A stretch of DNA of 64,000 bases, from the NCBI RefSeq assembly GCF_035599575.1, contig NZ_CP141179.1:3286001-3350000 (forward strand). Reading direction: 5' to 3'. Every line of letters starts with the position of its first letter. Position 1 is the stretch's first letter. Shown here piece by piece: positions 44,330 through 52,182 of this stretch. The DNA comes from Roseovarius sp. Pro17. Lineage in GTDB: Bacteria; Pseudomonadota; Alphaproteobacteria; Rhodobacterales; Rhodobacteraceae. Below the pieces are notes generated by a model that had not been told where the DNA came from, searched no databases, and saw only the letters and a list, made by a program, of their open reading frames with translations. The position numbers were made by a program, and so were the translations under genes.

Positions 44330-45943
44330 TCAGGCTGAAATTTCTGGGTCTTCCTTCTTTAAAGCCTCTTGGAAATCCGGGGCGTCGTAAAGAACAACGT
44401 GGTCTACACCACTAATATATTTTGCGATCACAGTCTTTAGACTTTCTCCACCATAAATGGGATCACCGTGGATGAATTCATCAACCATCATTCTACGCAA
44501 ATGGAAGATTGACCCGTTTGTAGGCAAGGCTGCGACGTCGCGGATATAGCTTTCAAGAAGGCCGGTGATGAAGCCAGCAGTCAATCGTTCACTCTCAATG
44601 ACGTATCGCATGGCATTTACGCAGTCTTTCGCGGCCCAATACGGGATACTGGGACCATCAACGCCCTGAAGGCTCCTAGGTTGCAAATGCGAGCTATCAG
44701 CTGGCAAATCGCCGACAAGGCGTACCCACTTTCGAAGGCAGCGGGTTGCTTCATAGATAAGCCGGTTGCCCAAGGTTGGAAACTCAGCTGCAAGGTCCAC
44801 ACGGTCATCTATAACTTCGTGAATTGCCTCTAACTCCCGAACGATCACCGACATGTACATCAGCCACATATGGTCGGGGACGTCTTGCTGAGCCGCCGCT
44901 GTCACCATGATGTCAAAGAAGTGGATGGTGTTGTAAGTTGGGTCAGACCACAAGTCTTCGCCATCCGGGCATGGACCGTTGAGCAGATTTGCGTATTCCT
45001 GATCGGCGCGGATCAAGCGCACCGCCTCATCCCCTATGGGCTTCCATACTCCATACTTTGCGCCAACCTTTGCATCACCAAAAAAACCCGTGAGGAGGAC
45101 GCTCTTGGGTTCAATTACAAATCCAAACGGCCCGTCGCAATTTTGTGTCGCTTTCAGTTCCTTGTAGAAGTGGCTGGCTTTGTCATTGAGCGCATCTCGA
45201 AAAAACCGTGTTCGAAATTCATCATGCTTCCATCCCATGCGATCCATCAATGCCATCGCAAATTCGGGCTTGAGACGTACCAGAAGTTGCCGGACGCCGT
45301 CGGACTGAAGAACCAGATCTTCGACTTCTAAAGCAGCATGATAGGCTTTGCGTCGCGCGGGAACCAATGACGCTAGAGGTCTAATTCGTCTCGCCACCCA
45401 TTTTGGTAAGGGTAGTTTGTCGTCATTATGGATAGCAAAGAACGGGTTGGTGGCCTTTAGATGTGTGTCCAGTATCCAGTGATGGAGACGCTGTCCAAGC
45501 AGAATCTTTTCGACGGCACGTCTTATCGTTTCCAAGTACGGGCCCGCCAACTCAACAAGTTCAAGATACCTGCCCTCGTCATGTAAGCGTTCAGAAAGCG
45601 TTTTGAGGTTCCCAAGGCTGATCGCGCGAGGTTTCGCACGGGCGTGCAATAAAAGCGCTAGTACCAGCCAAGCAACTACCACTAAAAACGCTGCTTGCTC
45701 ATTGGAGAAGCCCGGAGTTTGTTCCTGGAACTCAACAAACGAAAATACCGGACTTAGGCCATCTGGCGCGATGGATTTCAGCTCGAAGTAAAACTCCAAG
45801 AATCCGACAAGAATGACGGCAACCGTACCAAGTACCAACTGCCGATACATGTTTAGCCTTAATCTCAGGCGGCTGATTGGGCTCAAGATGGCATAGGTCG
45901 CGATCATCAGACCTATGAACGTGAGAAATCCATCTAAACTCAT
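44330..45943 (-). CDS. Large membrane-anchored hypothetical protein
   Basis: A 537-residue protein not recognised. Three N-terminal hydrophobic segments (FLTFIGLMIATYAIL, LVLGTVAVILVGFLEFYFEL, and AAFLVVVAWLVLALLLHA at about 85-105) precede a cytoplasmic domain of about 430 residues with no obvious nucleotide or nuclease motif. Such a transmembrane-plus-soluble design is common for membrane effectors or sensors in defence islands. Its stop is 5 nt from that of the zinc-ribbon gene (convergent), with no terminator between. Low GC relative to the backbone. Confidence 0.65.
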   Translation of the reverse strand: MSLDGFLTFIGLMIATYAILSPISRLRLRLNMYRQLVLGTVAVILVGFLEFYFELKSIAPDGLSPVFSFVEFQEQTPGFSNEQAAFLVVVAWLVLALLLHARAKPRAISLGNLKTLSERLHDEGRYLELVELAGPYLETIRRAVEKILLGQRLHHWILDTHLKATNPFFAIHNDDKLPLPKWVARRIRPLASLVPARRKAYHAALEVEDLVLQSDGVRQLLVRLKPEFAMALMDRMGWKHDEFRTRFFRDALNDKASHFYKELKATQNCDGPFGFVIEPKSVLLTGFFGDAKVGAKYGVWKPIGDEAVRLIRADQEYANLLNGPCPDGEDLWSDPTYNTIHFFDIMVTAAAQQDVPDHMWLMYMSVIVRELEAIHEVIDDRVDLAAEFPTLGNRLIYEATRCLRKWVRLVGDLPADSSHLQPRSLQGVDGPSIPYWAAKDCVNAMRYVIESERLTAGFITGLLESYIRDVAALPTNGSIFHLRRMMVDEFIHGDPIYGGESLKTVIAKYISGVDHVVLYDAPDFQEALKKEDPEISA

Positions 45944-46495
45944 TTGTACTCCATAGGCCTAGTCGAGGCTTAAACAACGCGCACGACTTCAGGTACCCCG
46001 ACAGTGCCAAACGTTTTAACTTTCGGGTGCCGACATGCGTCAGTGCTCAGCATATGTATTCCACAGACACCAGCCGCTTTGAAAGCTACAACATGTCCAT
46101 GGAAATACTCTAGATGGGAACGTCCGCTTCGTCAGATTGCAGAAGGCTGTGCGGCTGTTGCACCGAATGTCCGGTTACCGCTCGAAATAACAGCCGCTTG
46201 CACGGCCACAGCGCCTTTGCTGACTCTGCCACCAAGGTAGTCTTCGCTTTTCCACAGATTCGTCCGTGTGACCCTCTTGCTCCGAATCGAGCACCCGTGC
46301 AGGTTGCACGTGTGGGGAGAGCAGTCCTCAACCAAAAGCAAAACAGGTCTATCGGAACAACAAATTCGGCCGCCAGAGGCGCATCAGCGCCCGCCAGGTC
46401 GTTCCACCCGGTCACTTACCCTGCGCCGTCAAAGCGCGGGCTGCAGGCGGTTCGAGCTCAGATCATCCTCGGTTCATTTTGAGGAGGTTTCAGCC
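45944..46495. other. Gene-free interval before the integrase module
   Basis: About 550 bp without a gene I can support. The open frames are short and disagree in composition with neighbours. The interval ends in a strong ribosome site (GAGGAGG at 46481-46487) for the next gene, so a promoter for the module probably lies here. It may also hold the junction between the 41-46 kb genes and the phage-like part. Confidence 0.4.
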
Positions 46496-47095
46496 ATGGC
46501 CTTGCCGCCCCGCGTGTTTTTCACCCTTCATGAAGCTTCGGCACGCTGGGGCTGCAACATCGCAGATATTGCCGGGTGGTCCGATGCGGGCAAATTTCGC
46601 ATTTTGACCGGGATTCCGGCTGTCCGCTGTGGCGAGGAGATCATTGCAGGCAAGGTCGTGCTGTCGCCTATGGAACTACTTCCGCTATTCCGCCGGTGTG
46701 GGACTGGCCCCTCTGAAAGCGTCATGTGGCGCATCCGGCCTCTGGCCCGACAGGACTGGCTGCTGATCACTGATCCCGCAGGCGGCATTCCTGTTGCTGT
46801 CGCCGACATGATGATCATGGCTGAGGAGGTCCATGCTTTTGAGGAGGAAAACGACATGGTTCGGCGCGTGGCGGCTGGGCCTGGCGCGTCAAAATCCTAT
46901 GACTGGGAGGGGATGACGGTTGCCTTGATGCTGCGCATTCACGACCACGGTTTGCCCGCGACACAAGCCGAGCTGGTGGCCGAGATGCAGGACTGGTTCG
47001 CGGATCAAACGGACGGCAAGAAAATGCCCGACAGCCGCAGCATTCGGCGGCGGATCACACCGATCTGGAGAGCCCTGCGACGAGAGGATGCATGA
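46496..47095 (+). CDS. Hypothetical protein next to the integrase
   Basis: 199 residues. VFFTLHEASARWGCNIADIA followed by GWSDAGKFRI looks like an HTH/excisionase-type helix pair at the N-terminus, and a C-terminal stretch (QAELVAEMQDWFADQTDGKK then SIRRRITPIWRALR) resembles a second DNA-binding-like helical region. I know of similar proteins near integrases in roseobacter elements but no named family. Start 46496 has GAGGAGG. It converges on the integrase stop and could act as a recombination factor or regulator. Confidence 0.6.
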   Translation: MALPPRVFFTLHEASARWGCNIADIAGWSDAGKFRILTGIPAVRCGEEIIAGKVVLSPMELLPLFRRCGTGPSESVMWRIRPLARQDWLLITDPAGGIPVAVADMMIMAEEVHAFEEENDMVRRVAAGPGASKSYDWEGMTVALMLRIHDHGLPATQAELVAEMQDWFADQTDGKKMPDSRSIRRRITPIWRALRREDA

Positions 47096-47120
47096 TGATC
47101 CGGATCCGCGCCGGGCCGCG

Positions 47121-48386
47121 TCAGGCCGACTTTTTGTCGCCGTGATCGTCCGCGTCGTGAACCAGCTTCGGCTTCGGTCGGAACGCGCTGGCGACGGCAT
47201 CAACCCCCGCGCGCAGGGGCGAATCCATCAGATGCGCATAGCGCAGCGTGGTCTGCGTCTGGCTGTGGCCCAGCAGCTTGCCGATCATTTCCAGTGACGC
47301 CCCGCCGCTGACCAGCAGGGAGGCAAAGGTGTGCCGCAGGTCGTGGATGCGCACGTCTTGCAGCGCGCATTTCTTCTGGATCTGCGCCCAGAACCGCCGC
47401 ACCTCCTGCACCGGCTGGCCGGGCGTATCGCCGGGGAAGAGCCACGGTGTGCCGCTTGGCACCGACAGCTGGCGCTGGCGCACGATGGCGGCAGTCTCGT
47501 CCGAGATCGGCACGCGATGCGCTCGGCGCTGTTTCGTCATCATCGGGGGTTTCGACCAGCTCAGATGTTCAAGATTGAACTGCTCGAACCGCGCCTGCCG
47601 CACCTCGCCCAGCCGCGCGCCGGTCAGCATGCACATGCGGATGATGTCGGCGGCACGCCGGTCTTCTGCCGCATCCAATGCGGCGCCCAGGCTGGTGATC
47701 TCCTTCTTGGACAGGAATCGCTCGCGCGGCGTCTCAATGCGGCGATGAAAGCGCTGGGCGGGGTTGTCCGCGCACCAGCCCCATTCCACCGCCAGCGTGA
47801 ACATCTTGCGCAGCACCTCTCCCATCCGGTTGGCGCGCACCGGCGTGGGCTTCGCAGGCTGCAGCTTTCGCGCCCGGTTGTTGGGTTTTTCCTTGTGCGG
47901 ACGCGCCCGGCCTTCGGCGATCTTGTTCAGCAGCTTGTCGACGTCGGTCGAGGTGATTTCCGTCACAAGTTTCCGGCCCCAGACCGGGGCCACCAGCTTG
48001 GCCAGCGAGGCGCGCTGGTCGGCGGCATTGCGTTCTGCCAGCTTTGGCAGATGCTGGGCGCAGTAGCGCTCGATCAGATCATTCACACGCGGCGCTTCGC
48101 GCAGCGCCCCGCGCTGGGCCAACGGGTCACCACCGGCATCAATCTCGCGGCGGATTTCCTTGGCCCGCTCGCGTGCCGCTGACACCGGCCATTCCGGCCA
48201 GCGCCCAAAGGTCATCCGGCGCTGCCGCCCGGCGTGGCGATAGTCGAGCGTGAAGGCCCGACCGCCGCCGCGATAGATGCAGGCCGCGAACCCGCGCACG
48301 TCGGTGTCGAAAATCTGGTAATCGCGCCCAACGATGGGCACGGCCTCGCGGAGTACTTTCTCGGTCAGCTTGGTGCGTTCTGGCAT
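47121..48386 (-). CDS. Tyrosine recombinase (P4-type phage integrase)
   Basis: 421 residues. The N-terminal Arm-DNA-binding (DUF4102-like) domain reads KLTEKVLREAVPIVGRDYQI and FDTDVRGFAACIYRGGGRAF, then a core-binding domain. Catalytic residues: Arg in LTGARLGEVRQARF, the HDLRHTFASLLVSGG pair, LLGHSQTQTTLRYAHL (His and Tyr nucleophile). Start 48386 is preferred; a longer open frame upstream is the inverted repeat. P4-type integrases commonly insert at tRNA 3' ends, matching the initiator-tRNA fragment at 41.2 kb. Confidence 0.93.
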   Translation of the reverse strand: MPERTKLTEKVLREAVPIVGRDYQIFDTDVRGFAACIYRGGGRAFTLDYRHAGRQRRMTFGRWPEWPVSAARERAKEIRREIDAGGDPLAQRGALREAPRVNDLIERYCAQHLPKLAERNAADQRASLAKLVAPVWGRKLVTEITSTDVDKLLNKIAEGRARPHKEKPNNRARKLQPAKPTPVRANRMGEVLRKMFTLAVEWGWCADNPAQRFHRRIETPRERFLSKKEITSLGAALDAAEDRRAADIIRMCMLTGARLGEVRQARFEQFNLEHLSWSKPPMMTKQRRAHRVPISDETAAIVRQRQLSVPSGTPWLFPGDTPGQPVQEVRRFWAQIQKKCALQDVRIHDLRHTFASLLVSGGASLEMIGKLLGHSQTQTTLRYAHLMDSPLRAGVDAVASAFRPKPKLVHDADDHGDKKSA

Positions 48387-48455
48387 GTGTCCTGTCCTTC
48401 TTGCATCCAACATGAGGCGTGGTTTCGCCGTACTATCAAGGCAAGCATGAACGGC

Positions 48456-48913
48456 AGGGTGGCGGGGAGGCGCAGGGTGGCGGAAAGGCGGGCCCCTTTG
48501 TGCCACCCGTTGTTTTTCTGGGTTTTACTGGCGATCCGGCGCTGGGCGAGTCGGTCGTCGGTCGGAGGCACCGCGACCACTGGCCCTTGGCGAGCGCAAA
48601 ATGATGCCGAAAGACCCGGAATCAGTGCTCCAGACCACGCCGATTGTGTAAATCTCCAACAAATTCAATGGGTGGCAGGGGTGTCGTGCCGGGTGCCACC
48701 CCTTCTTTGCCCGCCAATGCCGGTAAACCCCCTGTAAATCCCGGTGTTCGCAGGTGTTTGCAGCTTCGGCCCGCGTTTCGCATCCGCCACGACCACGGGT
48801 CGCGCGACGGCGCTTCATCCCACCTGACCCGCAAAACTCAAGATAACCCAATAAAACAAGGGGTGGCACAAAGGGGGCGACCTTTCCGCCACCCTGCGCC
48901 TCGCCGCCACCCC
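48456..48913. repeat. Large imperfect inverted repeat rich in GGTGGC/GCCACC
   Basis: The arm at about 48456-48525 is repeated, inverted, at about 48845-48913 with high identity (both contain GCAGGGTGGCGGAAAGG or its complement and CCTTTGTGCCACCC). GGTGGC or its complement occurs at least eight times in the 460 bp, including GGGTGGCA...TGCCACCC inside the spacer. No gene fits the spacer. It sits between the integrase and AlpA genes, so recombination, packaging or replication sites are candidates. Confidence 0.8.
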
Positions 48914-48990
48914 TTCGCCTCTGCGCTCACTGATCTCTGCAAACGCCCCCCGACACGACCAGTCACGGGGCCAGAACAGGGAGACCCCCA

Positions 48991-49248
48991 ATGCCGCATC
49001 TCGGATCGATGCCAGAATCGAAGGAAAAACCCCGCAAGCTGCTGGTCGGCTGGATCAGCCGACTCGACCTGGCGCTGGAACTCGGCCTGTCGGTCGACAC
49101 TCTGCGCCGCTGGGAGGCCCAACGCACCGGCCCGCCCTGCGTGCGCGCCGGGCGCAAGGTCTATTACCGCCGCGCCGCAATAGAGGACTGGCTGGAGGAG
49201 CAGGAGCAGGCCGCCCCGCGCCGCCGCCGTACCGGAGGGCGCCGGTGA
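48991..49248 (+). CDS. AlpA/excisionase-like HTH protein
   Basis: 85 residues. A MerR/AlpA-like winged HTH: ISRLDLALELGLSVDTLRRW, then the wing GPPCVRAGRKVYYRRAAIED, then a Glu/Gln/Arg-rich tail. These proteins regulate integrase and direct excision in satellite elements. The start could be the later ATG 49009. The next gene's ATG overlaps this stop (TGATG at 49246-49250). Confidence 0.82.
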   Translation: MPHLGSMPESKEKPRKLLVGWISRLDLALELGLSVDTLRRWEAQRTGPPCVRAGRKVYYRRAAIEDWLEEQEQAAPRRRRTGGRR

Positions 49249-49478
49249 TGCACACATCAACCTGGCCCGCTGACCGCGTCGCGGAAGCCCGCGCTGTGAT
49301 CGCCGATGTTGCCCATCACAGCGACCACCTGATCCGGCTCGCCTGCAATGTCCTCGACGCCCATGGCGAAACTGCCTCTGAACGCGAGGACGCCCGCATC
49401 CTGCTGGTGGTCATCGACGCACGGCAGCCAACCCGTAGCGCCCCGCAGCGGGATCAAGATGGTGAGGTGGCACGATGA
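49248..49478 (+). CDS. Small hypothetical phage protein
   Basis: A 76-residue acidic, helical protein (VAEARAVIADVAHHSDHLIR, CNVLDAHGETASEREDARIL) without a recognised domain. ATG 49248 overlaps the previous stop by one base, and its own stop overlaps the VRR-NUC ATG (ATGA), so it is translated within an early operon. Function unknown. Confidence 0.6.
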   Translation: MHTSTWPADRVAEARAVIADVAHHSDHLIRLACNVLDAHGETASEREDARILLVVIDARQPTRSAPQRDQDGEVAR

Positions 49479-49870
49479 CGCGCCGCCACACGCCCGAGGC
49501 CGATCTGCAGCGTGCCGTCGTGCAGACGTTGCGCGTTGCCCTGCCCCGCACCGCCATCATCCATCACTGCGCCAATGAGGTGGCAGAGCCCGGGCCGCGC
49601 GGCGCGAAGCGCCAGGCGATCCTGGTGGGCATGGGCGTGCACGCGGGTTTTTCTGACCTGATGGTGCTCTGCGATGGGCGGGTCCTGTGTCTGGAACTGA
49701 AAGCCCCAAAGGGCCGCTTGCGCCCCTCGCAAGAAGCCTTTCGCGATGCGGTGCTGGCGCAAGGGTTCGGCTGGGCGCTGGTGCGCAGTCTCGATGACGC
49801 GCTGGGCGCGCTGGCCGATCACGGGTTCACCAGCCGCGTGCAACTTCCAGTGCGGAGGCCTTCGCCATGA
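49475..49870 (+). CDS. VRR-NUC domain nuclease
   Basis: 131 residues with the VRR-NUC core of the PD-(D/E)XK superfamily: TPEADLQRAVVQTLRVALPR, GVHAGFSDLMVLCDGRVLCL and ELKAPKGRLRPSQEAFRDA, giving the D, E-x-K and Q residues. Such phage-encoded stand-alone proteins are replication-linked Holliday-junction or flap nucleases. Joined by ATGA overlaps to both neighbours in an early-region operon. Confidence 0.88.
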   Translation: MTRRHTPEADLQRAVVQTLRVALPRTAIIHHCANEVAEPGPRGAKRQAILVGMGVHAGFSDLMVLCDGRVLCLELKAPKGRLRPSQEAFRDAVLAQGFGWALVRSLDDALGALADHGFTSRVQLPVRRPSP

Positions 49871-50919
49871 GCCACGAAGCCACCAACTGGGCCATCAAAC
49901 AGCGCGGGCTGAAGCCCACCACCAAGATCGTGCTCTGGCATCTGTGTGACCGGTTCAACCCGGACTACGGCTGTTTTCCATCACAGGCGCGGCTGGCCCA
50001 TGATTGCGAGATCAGCCGGGCGACGCTGAACCGTCACCTCGACGGGCTGGAAGCACGCAAACTCATTCGCCGGATCCGGGTCATCGACCCCAGGACCGGC
50101 CAGCAGCGCCCCACCCGCTATCTTCTGGGCTTTGAGCCAGGGTTTACGCCGCGCGGATCGGGCCAAATCGAGAGTGATTCAACCAATCCCTTCGAGGCAG
50201 GAGAGGCTGAAACCCCGTGTCCGGATTTGAGACACGGGTCACTTGCCGAAAAATCGCATATCGACAAGGGCTTGTCGCCCGAGACAGACCCGAACCCGTG
50301 TCTCGTTTCAGAACACGGGTCCGTGTCTCAGTTTGGCGCAAACCCGTGTCTCAAAAATGACCAATCCCGTGTCTCAATTTGCGACACTAACCTTGTAAGG
50401 GAACCTTTAAGTAAACCAGTAAAGGAGGAGGAGGACGCGCAAGCGCGCGATTCCGATTTTGATCGGTTTTTTGCAGAGCTGCTCGGCGCGCTGGGCTTTG
50501 CCGCCAATGCCACGCTGCCCTCTTGGTGGCTGGGTTGGCCAGCGCGGACCCATGTGCGGCGATGGATCGATGATTTCGGGCTCTCCGAGAACCGGATCAT
50601 CGAGGTCGCGGCCGAAACCCGGAACGAACACCCCGATCCGCCCGATGGACCGAAAGCGCTGGATCGTGCCATGGAACGCGCCGCCCAGCGCGATGCGCAG
50701 GAGGCTGCCGCAAATGTCAGCGCCCTGAAATCCAAGCGCAGCCGCAAGGCCCAAGGCAAGCCACCGCCCAGCCCAGATGAACTGGCAACGTTCTATGCGG
50801 CCAAGGTCAACTCCGACGAATATCTGCCCAATGGCATGATCAGCAACGCCATGTGCGAGGCGATGCTGGCCCGCAGGTTGGTGACAGCGGACAGGCTGCG
50901 TCAGCGGGGGGGGCGGTGA
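49867..50919 (+). CDS. Winged-helix replication-initiator-like protein
   Basis: 350 residues. The N-terminal winged HTH (VLWHLCDRFNPDYGCFPSQARLAHD then CEISRATLNRHLDGLEARKLI) is a HTH_36-type DNA-binding domain. A long linker (about 118-190) of low complexity is encoded by repeated DNA, and a C-terminal domain (about 200-350, DRFFAELLGALGFAANATLP) follows. The layout recalls phage initiators such as lambda O, whose gene also contains the origin. Coupled to the VRR-NUC gene and to the methyltransferase GTG (GTGA). Confidence 0.75.
   Translation: MSHEATNWAIKQRGLKPTTKIVLWHLCDRFNPDYGCFPSQARLAHDCEISRATLNRHLDGLEARKLIRRIRVIDPRTGQQRPTRYLLGFEPGFTPRGSGQIESDSTNPFEAGEAETPCPDLRHGSLAEKSHIDKGLSPETDPNPCLVSEHGSVSQFGANPCLKNDQSRVSICDTNLVREPLSKPVKEEEDAQARDSDFDRFFAELLGALGFAANATLPSWWLGWPARTHVRRWIDDFGLSENRIIEVAAETRNEHPDPPDGPKALDRAMERAAQRDAQEAAANVSALKSKRSRKAQGKPPPSPDELATFYAAKVNSDEYLPNGMISNAMCEAMLARRLVTADRLRQRGGR
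50214..50376. repeat. Iteron-like CCCGTGTCTCA repeats inside the initiator-like gene
   Basis: Copies (with small variations) are at 50214-50222, 50229-50238 (inverted), 50295-50304, 50313-50319 (inverted, partial), 50321-50330, 50343-50353 and 50366-50376. They lie in the coding linker between the HTH and C-terminal domains. Spacing is irregular and some form dyads. Candidate origin iterons or autoregulatory sites; no experiment supports either. Confidence 0.75.
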
Positions 50920-52166
50920 ATGGCTTGGTGTCACGTCCCCGGCACGGATTGTCCCTCTGCGCAGGCGGCGGAGGCTTGGATATGGGCCTCATGCTCGCCG
51001 AACCCGGCTTCCACACCCGATGCTTTGTCGAATGGGAGGACTGGCCCCGCGCCGTCCTCATTGCCGCCCAGCGCGCGGGGTATTTCGCCCCCGCCCCGAT
51101 CTGGGATGATCTACGCAGTCTCAAAGCCCGCCCCTTCCGCGGAGCCTTCGATATCGTCCTTGCCGGATATCCCTGCCAGCCGTTCAGCGCCGCTGGCAAG
51201 CGCGGCGGGGCCGATGATCCCCGCCACCTGTGGCCAGAGGTCGCCCGCGTCGTCCGGGAGTGCGCTCCCGAGTGGGTCTTCCTCGAGAACGTCGCCGGTC
51301 ATGTCAGCCTTGGCCTTGAAATCGTGCTGCGAGAGCTTTGGGACATGGGCTACACGCCTGCGGCGGGCCTGTTCAGTGCGGCAGAAGTCGGCGCGCCGCA
51401 CCAGCGCATGCGCGTCTTCATCCTGGCCCACACCGATGAGCCTGCATCCCGGTACGGATCGTTACAACCCGGCGGGCAGCAGCGATTTCACCCGCAAGGC
51501 GGAAGCGCTGGCGCTGGACATCACCAACTGGTCGACGCCGAAAGCGACGGATGGCGCGAAGGGTGGGCCGGGCCAGATTTACGGCTCGGGTGGGAGGCCG
51601 CCCCTGCCAGCGCAGGCGGCACAATGGCAAACGCCAGTGGCGGACGATCAAGTGGACCGGCTGCGCGGCAAGATCAACAGCCGGGGCGAGCCGAAGCTGA
51701 GTGCGCAGGCGCTCCAGTGGCCGACTCCAGCGGCGCAGAACTGGAAGGGCAGCAGCCCGGCGAGCGTGACGCGGGCGGATGGCAAAAGCCGGATGGATAT
51801 CCTGCACTATCGAGCGGAACAGGGCTTCACCCACCCGGACCCGGTGATCGGGATGCATGGGCAGCAATCCTCGCCGCACGCCCCGATCTCGCGCCCGCTC
51901 TGGGCTTCCATGATTGCCTCGCATGGGCGGGCCGTCTCGCGGCGCATCCTGAAAGCCCGGGCACGGCGGCGGCTCAATCCGCTCTTCGTCGGATGGCTGA
52001 TGGGCTGGCCCATCGGGCACGCGCTCTGCGCCTGCTCGGCAATGGAGTTCACCCTCTGGCAGCGGCACATGCGTGGCGCTCTCTCGCAGCTGCCCATGGC
52101 CTCGGGCCCGTGGATCTGGCGACCGAGCGAGGGGCCGGACGGCCCAGCGCAGATGGACCTCTTTGA
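50916..52166 (+). CDS. DNA cytosine-5 methyltransferase (frame A)
   Basis: 416 residues from GTG 50916. LSLCAGGGGLDMGL is motif I, AGYPCQPFSAAGKR motif IV with the catalytic Cys, VFLENVAGH motif VI and GAPHQRMRVFILAH motif VIII. The C-terminal LRLLGNGVHPLAAAHAW matches motif X. The target-recognition region (about 180-300) is low-complexity and Gly/Ala-rich. The same DNA from about 51425 is open in a second frame that also looks like a methyltransferase tail. It probably modifies the element's own DNA. Confidence 0.85.
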   Translation: MNGLVSRPRHGLSLCAGGGGLDMGLMLAEPGFHTRCFVEWEDWPRAVLIAAQRAGYFAPAPIWDDLRSLKARPFRGAFDIVLAGYPCQPFSAAGKRGGADDPRHLWPEVARVVRECAPEWVFLENVAGHVSLGLEIVLRELWDMGYTPAAGLFSAAEVGAPHQRMRVFILAHTDEPASRYGSLQPGGQQRFHPQGGSAGAGHHQLVDAESDGWREGWAGPDLRLGWEAAPASAGGTMANASGGRSSGPAARQDQQPGRAEAECAGAPVADSSGAELEGQQPGERDAGGWQKPDGYPALSSGTGLHPPGPGDRDAWAAILAARPDLAPALGFHDCLAWAGRLAAHPESPGTAAAQSALRRMADGLAHRARALRLLGNGVHPLAAAHAWRSLAAAHGLGPVDLATERGAGRPSADGPL

Positions 52167-52182
52167 AGGAGTGCTGCCATGA
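50920..52182 (+). CDS. Alternative-frame ORF overlapping the C5 methyltransferase (frame B)
   Basis: Open for 420 codons in +1 relative to frame A. Up to about 51425 it looks like a shadow. After that it reads NPAGSSDFTRKAEALAL, ATDGAKGGPGQIYGSGG, WPTPAAQNWKG, then RRLNPLFVGWLMGWPIGHAL and MRGALSQL, ending PAQMDLFEGVLP, the kind of C-terminus found on phage cytosine methyltransferases. Its TGA overlaps the next ATG by 4 nt (ATGA 52179-52182), which frame A (stop 52166) does not. It may be a shifted product or a true overlap; whether it is translated is unknown. Confidence 0.4.
   Translation: MAWCHVPGTDCPSAQAAEAWIWASCSPNPASTPDALSNGRTGPAPSSLPPSARGISPPPRSGMIYAVSKPAPSAEPSISSLPDIPASRSAPLASAAGPMIPATCGQRSPASSGSALPSGSSSRTSPVMSALALKSCCESFGTWATRLRRACSVRQKSARRTSACASSSWPTPMSLHPGTDRYNPAGSSDFTRKAEALALDITNWSTPKATDGAKGGPGQIYGSGGRPPLPAQAAQWQTPVADDQVDRLRGKINSRGEPKLSAQALQWPTPAAQNWKGSSPASVTRADGKSRMDILHYRAEQGFTHPDPVIGMHGQQSSPHAPISRPLWASMIASHGRAVSRRILKARARRRLNPLFVGWLMGWPIGHALCACSAMEFTLWQRHMRGALSQLPMASGPWIWRPSEGPDGPAQMDLFEGVLP

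Noticed and set aside
48387..48506. N-terminal extension of the integrase ORF to 48506
   Set aside because: The extra residues come from the inverted-repeat arm and have no integrase homology; the start at 48386 begins the Arm-binding domain.
50214..50376. CRISPR array
   Set aside because: Repeats are only about 11 bp, irregularly spaced, in both orientations and within a coding gene; no cas genes are present anywhere in the window.
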